Part shown: positions 61,165 to 64,000 of the stretch, in pieces
Position numbering within the stretch: position 1 is the first letter of the stretch
How the letters are laid out: every line of letters starts with the position of its first letter
DNA from: Odontesthes bonariensis
Taxonomy: Eukaryota > Chordata > Actinopteri > Atheriniformes > Atherinopsidae
Assembly (NCBI RefSeq): GCF_027942865.1
Contig: NC_134509.1
Span: 21,252,697 to 21,316,696, forward strand
Direction of reading: 5' to 3'
Length of the DNA: 64,000 nucleotides
The notes under the pieces: model-generated
Told to the model about the DNA's origin: nothing
What the model saw: the letters and a program-made list of their open reading frames with translations, nothing else
The model's database searches: none
Program-made: the position numbers and the translations under genes

Positions 61165-61416
61165 AAGTATGACTCACTGTCCCACTATGACCTCACCAAA
61201 GCTGCACATCACGCTTTGTCAGGCTTACTGGAGCCACTGCAGTGGCAGACAGAAGGAGAGAAACGCTCCCTGGTGCCGCGTGTCATCCAGTCACCCCACC
61301 CGTCTCTTGCAACATACAGTCGAAGCAATGACAGCAGTCCTGAGAGACATGAACCCGTTGTACACTGGGCTCAGTTTACCAAGAGACACCGCTGGAGTGC
61401 AGGAATTGTGAAATGA
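61165..61416 (+). CDS. Candidate terminal exon of an unidentified gene
   Basis: After the acceptor CCCCAGTTTTTACAG (ending 61164) an open phase-0 frame of 83 residues runs to TGA at 61414-61416. It begins KYDSLSHYDLTKAAHHALSG and ends HWAQFTKRHRWSAGIVK. AATAAA follows at 61441-61446. The composition is protein-like, but I do not recognise the family and found no matching upstream exon on the plus strand. It may be the 3' end of a gene interrupted by the L2 next to it, or a retrocopy fragment. Confidence 0.35.
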   Translation, partial: KYDSLSHYDLTKAAHHALSGLLEPLQWQTEGEKRSLVPRVIQSPHPSLATYSRSNDSSPERHEPVVHWAQFTKRHRWSAGIVK

Positions 61417-63641
61417 CAGAGAGAAAACACTTGAAAAAAAAATAAACTTACAAGCTTGGGGACATACCTGCTCGTACTTGTGGTGTCACCTGGATTAGTA
61501 GTTGGATATATAGTGGCAAAACCCAACTGTTTTTAGGGTGTAATTTGCAAAAGAGTTGCAGACCTGTGTCCTCTCTGGCATCTTTGATAGGACACTGCAA
61601 TGTCTCCAAATAAATAAATTCTTTGCTGTTGTTTTAACATCTTAGGGTAAGAAATGAAGACCAATAGAAGCTGATTTTGTGCCATTAGAGGCATAAACAG
61701 AACATGTCAGACCTGACATTTTCATTAAAGTAAAATATACCTCTGATCTTCTTCTCCGTGTTTTCAAACATCACAGAGTATGCTCAGTAGCTAGCTTGTC
61801 GTCTTATTAGTTACTCACAGTGGATGCAATTTAGCTGTAAAGAGCCACCAGTAAATGGTCAAGATTGGCTCCTTCAATCTTCTACTTGCCTTTTTGAGAC
61901 TGTAGGAAGAACTCTGCACATTAAAAGCAGAAATAAGTGCTCTAGCGTCTTTTATAACTGTTATAATAAAAAAAAAAAAAGCCTCTTCTGGACCTGTTAA
62001 CAAGGAGAACAACTTGATTTTTTATCAGTGGGAGACTTTAAGTATTACTAAAGTATACAATTGATGCCACACCAAGCAATGATGGATCCAAACATGAGGT
62101 CTGTATTTTGCCTCAACCCTTTAGTCTGAACACCTAAAGAAACTGAAGAAGAAGAGCCAGTCGGCGCTGTGGGTGGGGCTAACGCTGCCGTGCGGTGTTG
62201 TCAAGTTGCGCACGATAACTGGAAAGTTTTAAGGAGGCCGAACTGGCATTTCTTCGGCATTCCCATGATGACAACAAAGGGCAGAACATGCTGAACTGGT
62301 TGCTCTACAAAGCAGGTATATTAGCATCTGCGTCGACGTTGGTCTCCAGAAGAAAAATAAAAGCACTTAGAAATAGTGTAACGTCGACATCTGGTCAAAC
62401 TAACGCTGGAGACAGGAAGTAACAGGTTAGTAACCTCTGTTGTGTGATTATTCCACATGGAGAACAATAATAAAAGAGGCCATTAAGGGATGAGGCCTCT
62501 GAAGGTACTCAATCCCTTTTTAAAAAGTTTATGGTAAGCACATAGAAGGAAACACCACTGACTTCACACATCAGCGTTTACAGGTCTTAGGGTGCGCTTT
62601 AGTGAGAGAACGTATCAGGAACACCGTCTAAAACAAAAAAAAAGCAAGAAGTATCTCTACTCGACACAGTAAATGGTCAAGTGCAGTAAGATGAGAAGCT
62701 GTGTAAGTTATAAACTCCTCCCTTTAATTTCCTTATCATTATCTTACCATCAAAAGCAACACGCAGGATGGGTCACCATCACAATCCAGCTGGAGAGAGG
62801 CTGCTTCGTTATGTGTGTGTTCATGTGACGCTTTGTTCAACAACTTCTGATAAAACCCATTTTTCCGTCTCCCCGAATCAAGTCTGAACGATGAGTTTTG
62901 TTTGTCCGAGAGCCTTTGGGCAAACATCAGTCAACAACAGAGAGCAGCCAACTTAGGACCGAAACATAAACCAATAAGCGTAAGACTAAGAAGAGCTAAG
63001 AACCTGCAGCTACAGGAGAAGACAAGCCATATGTGGAGTTTCTGTAGCTTTACTACAAAAGCAGGATATGATCATTAATACTGTGACATGTGTGGTATTG
63101 TTCTTTAAATTCTAGGAGTGGTTTACATTAGACAAATTGAACAATGACTTTACAAGTACATCTCCCCAAATCATAGCCATTAAACCCTAAATTCCTGTGA
63201 TGTAATGACAGTGATTGCAGCGCATGCAGCTCAGTCACCTCACAATGAGGATATTTTTGCAAGTCACCCAGCCTGTTGCTCTCTGCCAAGACAACACCAC
63301 ATGCCATCCCCCTCAGAGAATCTCAAATGTCATACACAACAGTTTCAGATTATATCTGCGACATTAAGAGGATGTTTGGCAACACTGTTGCAGTACCAAA
63401 GATGTCTCGCTGTGCTGCACTAACATGGCACATATTTCGGTGGCTCGTATTCAAAAGTAAATGCAGATGGACTCATTTATGAAGAATCTACTCAGTATTT
63501 GTTTGAGCACTCTCTAGTATTGTAACTTTGTAAGTCTGTAAGCTCATATTTCAGGGGAAAACCCTTAACCACTACACTGAAGGGATCTGGTGGAGCCATT
63601 TTGATGGGTAGGGGCTTAAAGGCCAACTTGTGCCTTTAGAG
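61417..63641. other. No supportable gene
   Basis: The stretch is AT-rich. Near 62200-62310 a fragment reads HFFGIP and, one frame away, HDDNKGQNMLNWLLYKA, faintly like a decayed THAP-type zinc finger. I do not call it. The plus-strand frames near 63200-63480 have no recognisable motif. Confidence 0.4.
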
Positions 63642-63689
63642 CAGGGATGTCCAAAGTCGGTCCTCCAGGCCCAGATGTGGACATCCCTG
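63642..63689. mobile_element. 48-bp hAT-like palindromic micro-element
   Basis: CAGGGATGTCCA at the left and TGGACATCCCTG at the right are exact inverses. The 8-bp flanks CTTTAGAG (63634-63641) and CCTTAGAG (63690-63697) differ at one base, as expected for an old hAT target duplication. The inside is too short to code. Confidence 0.7.
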
Positions 63690-63697
63690 CCTTAGAG

Positions 63698-64000
63698 GGA
63701 AGGATCAGAGCAAGAGCAATACAAAGTTTTTCTGAGTGGTCCCTTATCACACGATGAAGCATTTTGTAACTTGATGGGAGTGGTCTCTTCAATGGTCCTA
63801 TCCTACAGGCATCACCAGTATCAAGATGTTACCCAAGTTACAGTCCGAGGGGAGATTTTGGACTGAAATGTAACAACTCTCTTCCACTATCACCAGAGTA
63901 GCTTGTGTGTTCCTCTATTAGAGGTCAAGAGACTTGTAGAAGATATTCTGGCACCGCAAGCTAGACGAGAAACCGTGTGTTGGTTTTTCCTTTAATTTGT
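63698..64000. other. No recognised feature at the window end
   Basis: I found no gene or named repeat in the last 300 bases. Confidence 0.5.

Noticed and set aside
62160-62330. Possible THAP-type zinc finger
   Set aside because: Only a few residues fit and they are split between two frames, which is too weak to call.
1-64000. tRNA, rRNA, CRISPR or LTR-element signals
   Set aside because: By eye I saw no tRNA A/B box pair, no rRNA, no regular short-repeat array and no paired long terminal repeats. A covariance-model or repeat-library search could still find small or old ones.

Overview
The window looks like nuclear DNA of a teleost, probably a percomorph. It has vertebrate spliced genes with short introns, canonical GT-AG junctions and AATAAA signals. 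Its repeats are typical of fish: decayed Tc1-like transposons, L2-type LINE 3' ends, and hAT-like and other inverted-repeat elements. I saw no bacterial-type operon, CRISPR array, tRNA or rRNA gene, and no clear retroviral element.

Layout from left to right. Bases 1-1980 hold no supportable gene, only an (AT)n microsatellite. Bases 2272-11490 (+) are p4hb, protein disulfide isomerase: 11 coding exons, 512 residues, two CGHC active sites, HDEL tail. Bases 15713-16664 (+) are ppp1r27, a small ankyrin-repeat regulator of protein phosphatase 1 (3 exons, 167 residues). Bases 17804-19901 (-) are anapc11, the RING-H2 subunit of the anaphase-promoting complex (2 exons, 84 residues), with a decayed Tc1 element in its intron. 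p4hb, ppp1r27 and anapc11 are also near one another in human 17q25.

Bases 23016-26498 and 28876-33275 (+) are two tandem paralogues. They resemble the N-terminal part of ZNF318 but lack its zinc fingers. In the second copy an exon encoding a KGFERF..LNK motif occurs three times in a row. This pair is the least described part of the window and the most interesting coding region.

Bases 36639-39476 (-) are pla2g12b, a catalytically altered secreted phospholipase A2 homologue (4 exons, 208 residues, KDEL tail). Bases 41563-56504 (-) are tex2, a lipid-transfer SMP-domain protein (11 coding exons, 1090 residues) with one GC-AG intron. The tex2 introns carry an L2 fragment, a Tc1 fragment and a large unclassified inverted-repeat element of about 2.26 kb with another inverted-repeat element nested inside it.

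Bases 56.7-64 kb are mostly repeat: a Tc1 deletion derivative, a 660-bp inverted-repeat element carrying a MADF-domain reading frame, an L2 3' end, an unassigned candidate terminal exon and a tiny hAT-like palindrome.

Functionally the genes are a syntenic neighbourhood, not one pathway. p4hb and pla2g12b both act in the ER lumen, and tex2 acts in ER membranes. All exon coordinates come from reading splice sites and phase by eye; each gene's coding exons sum to an intact frame.
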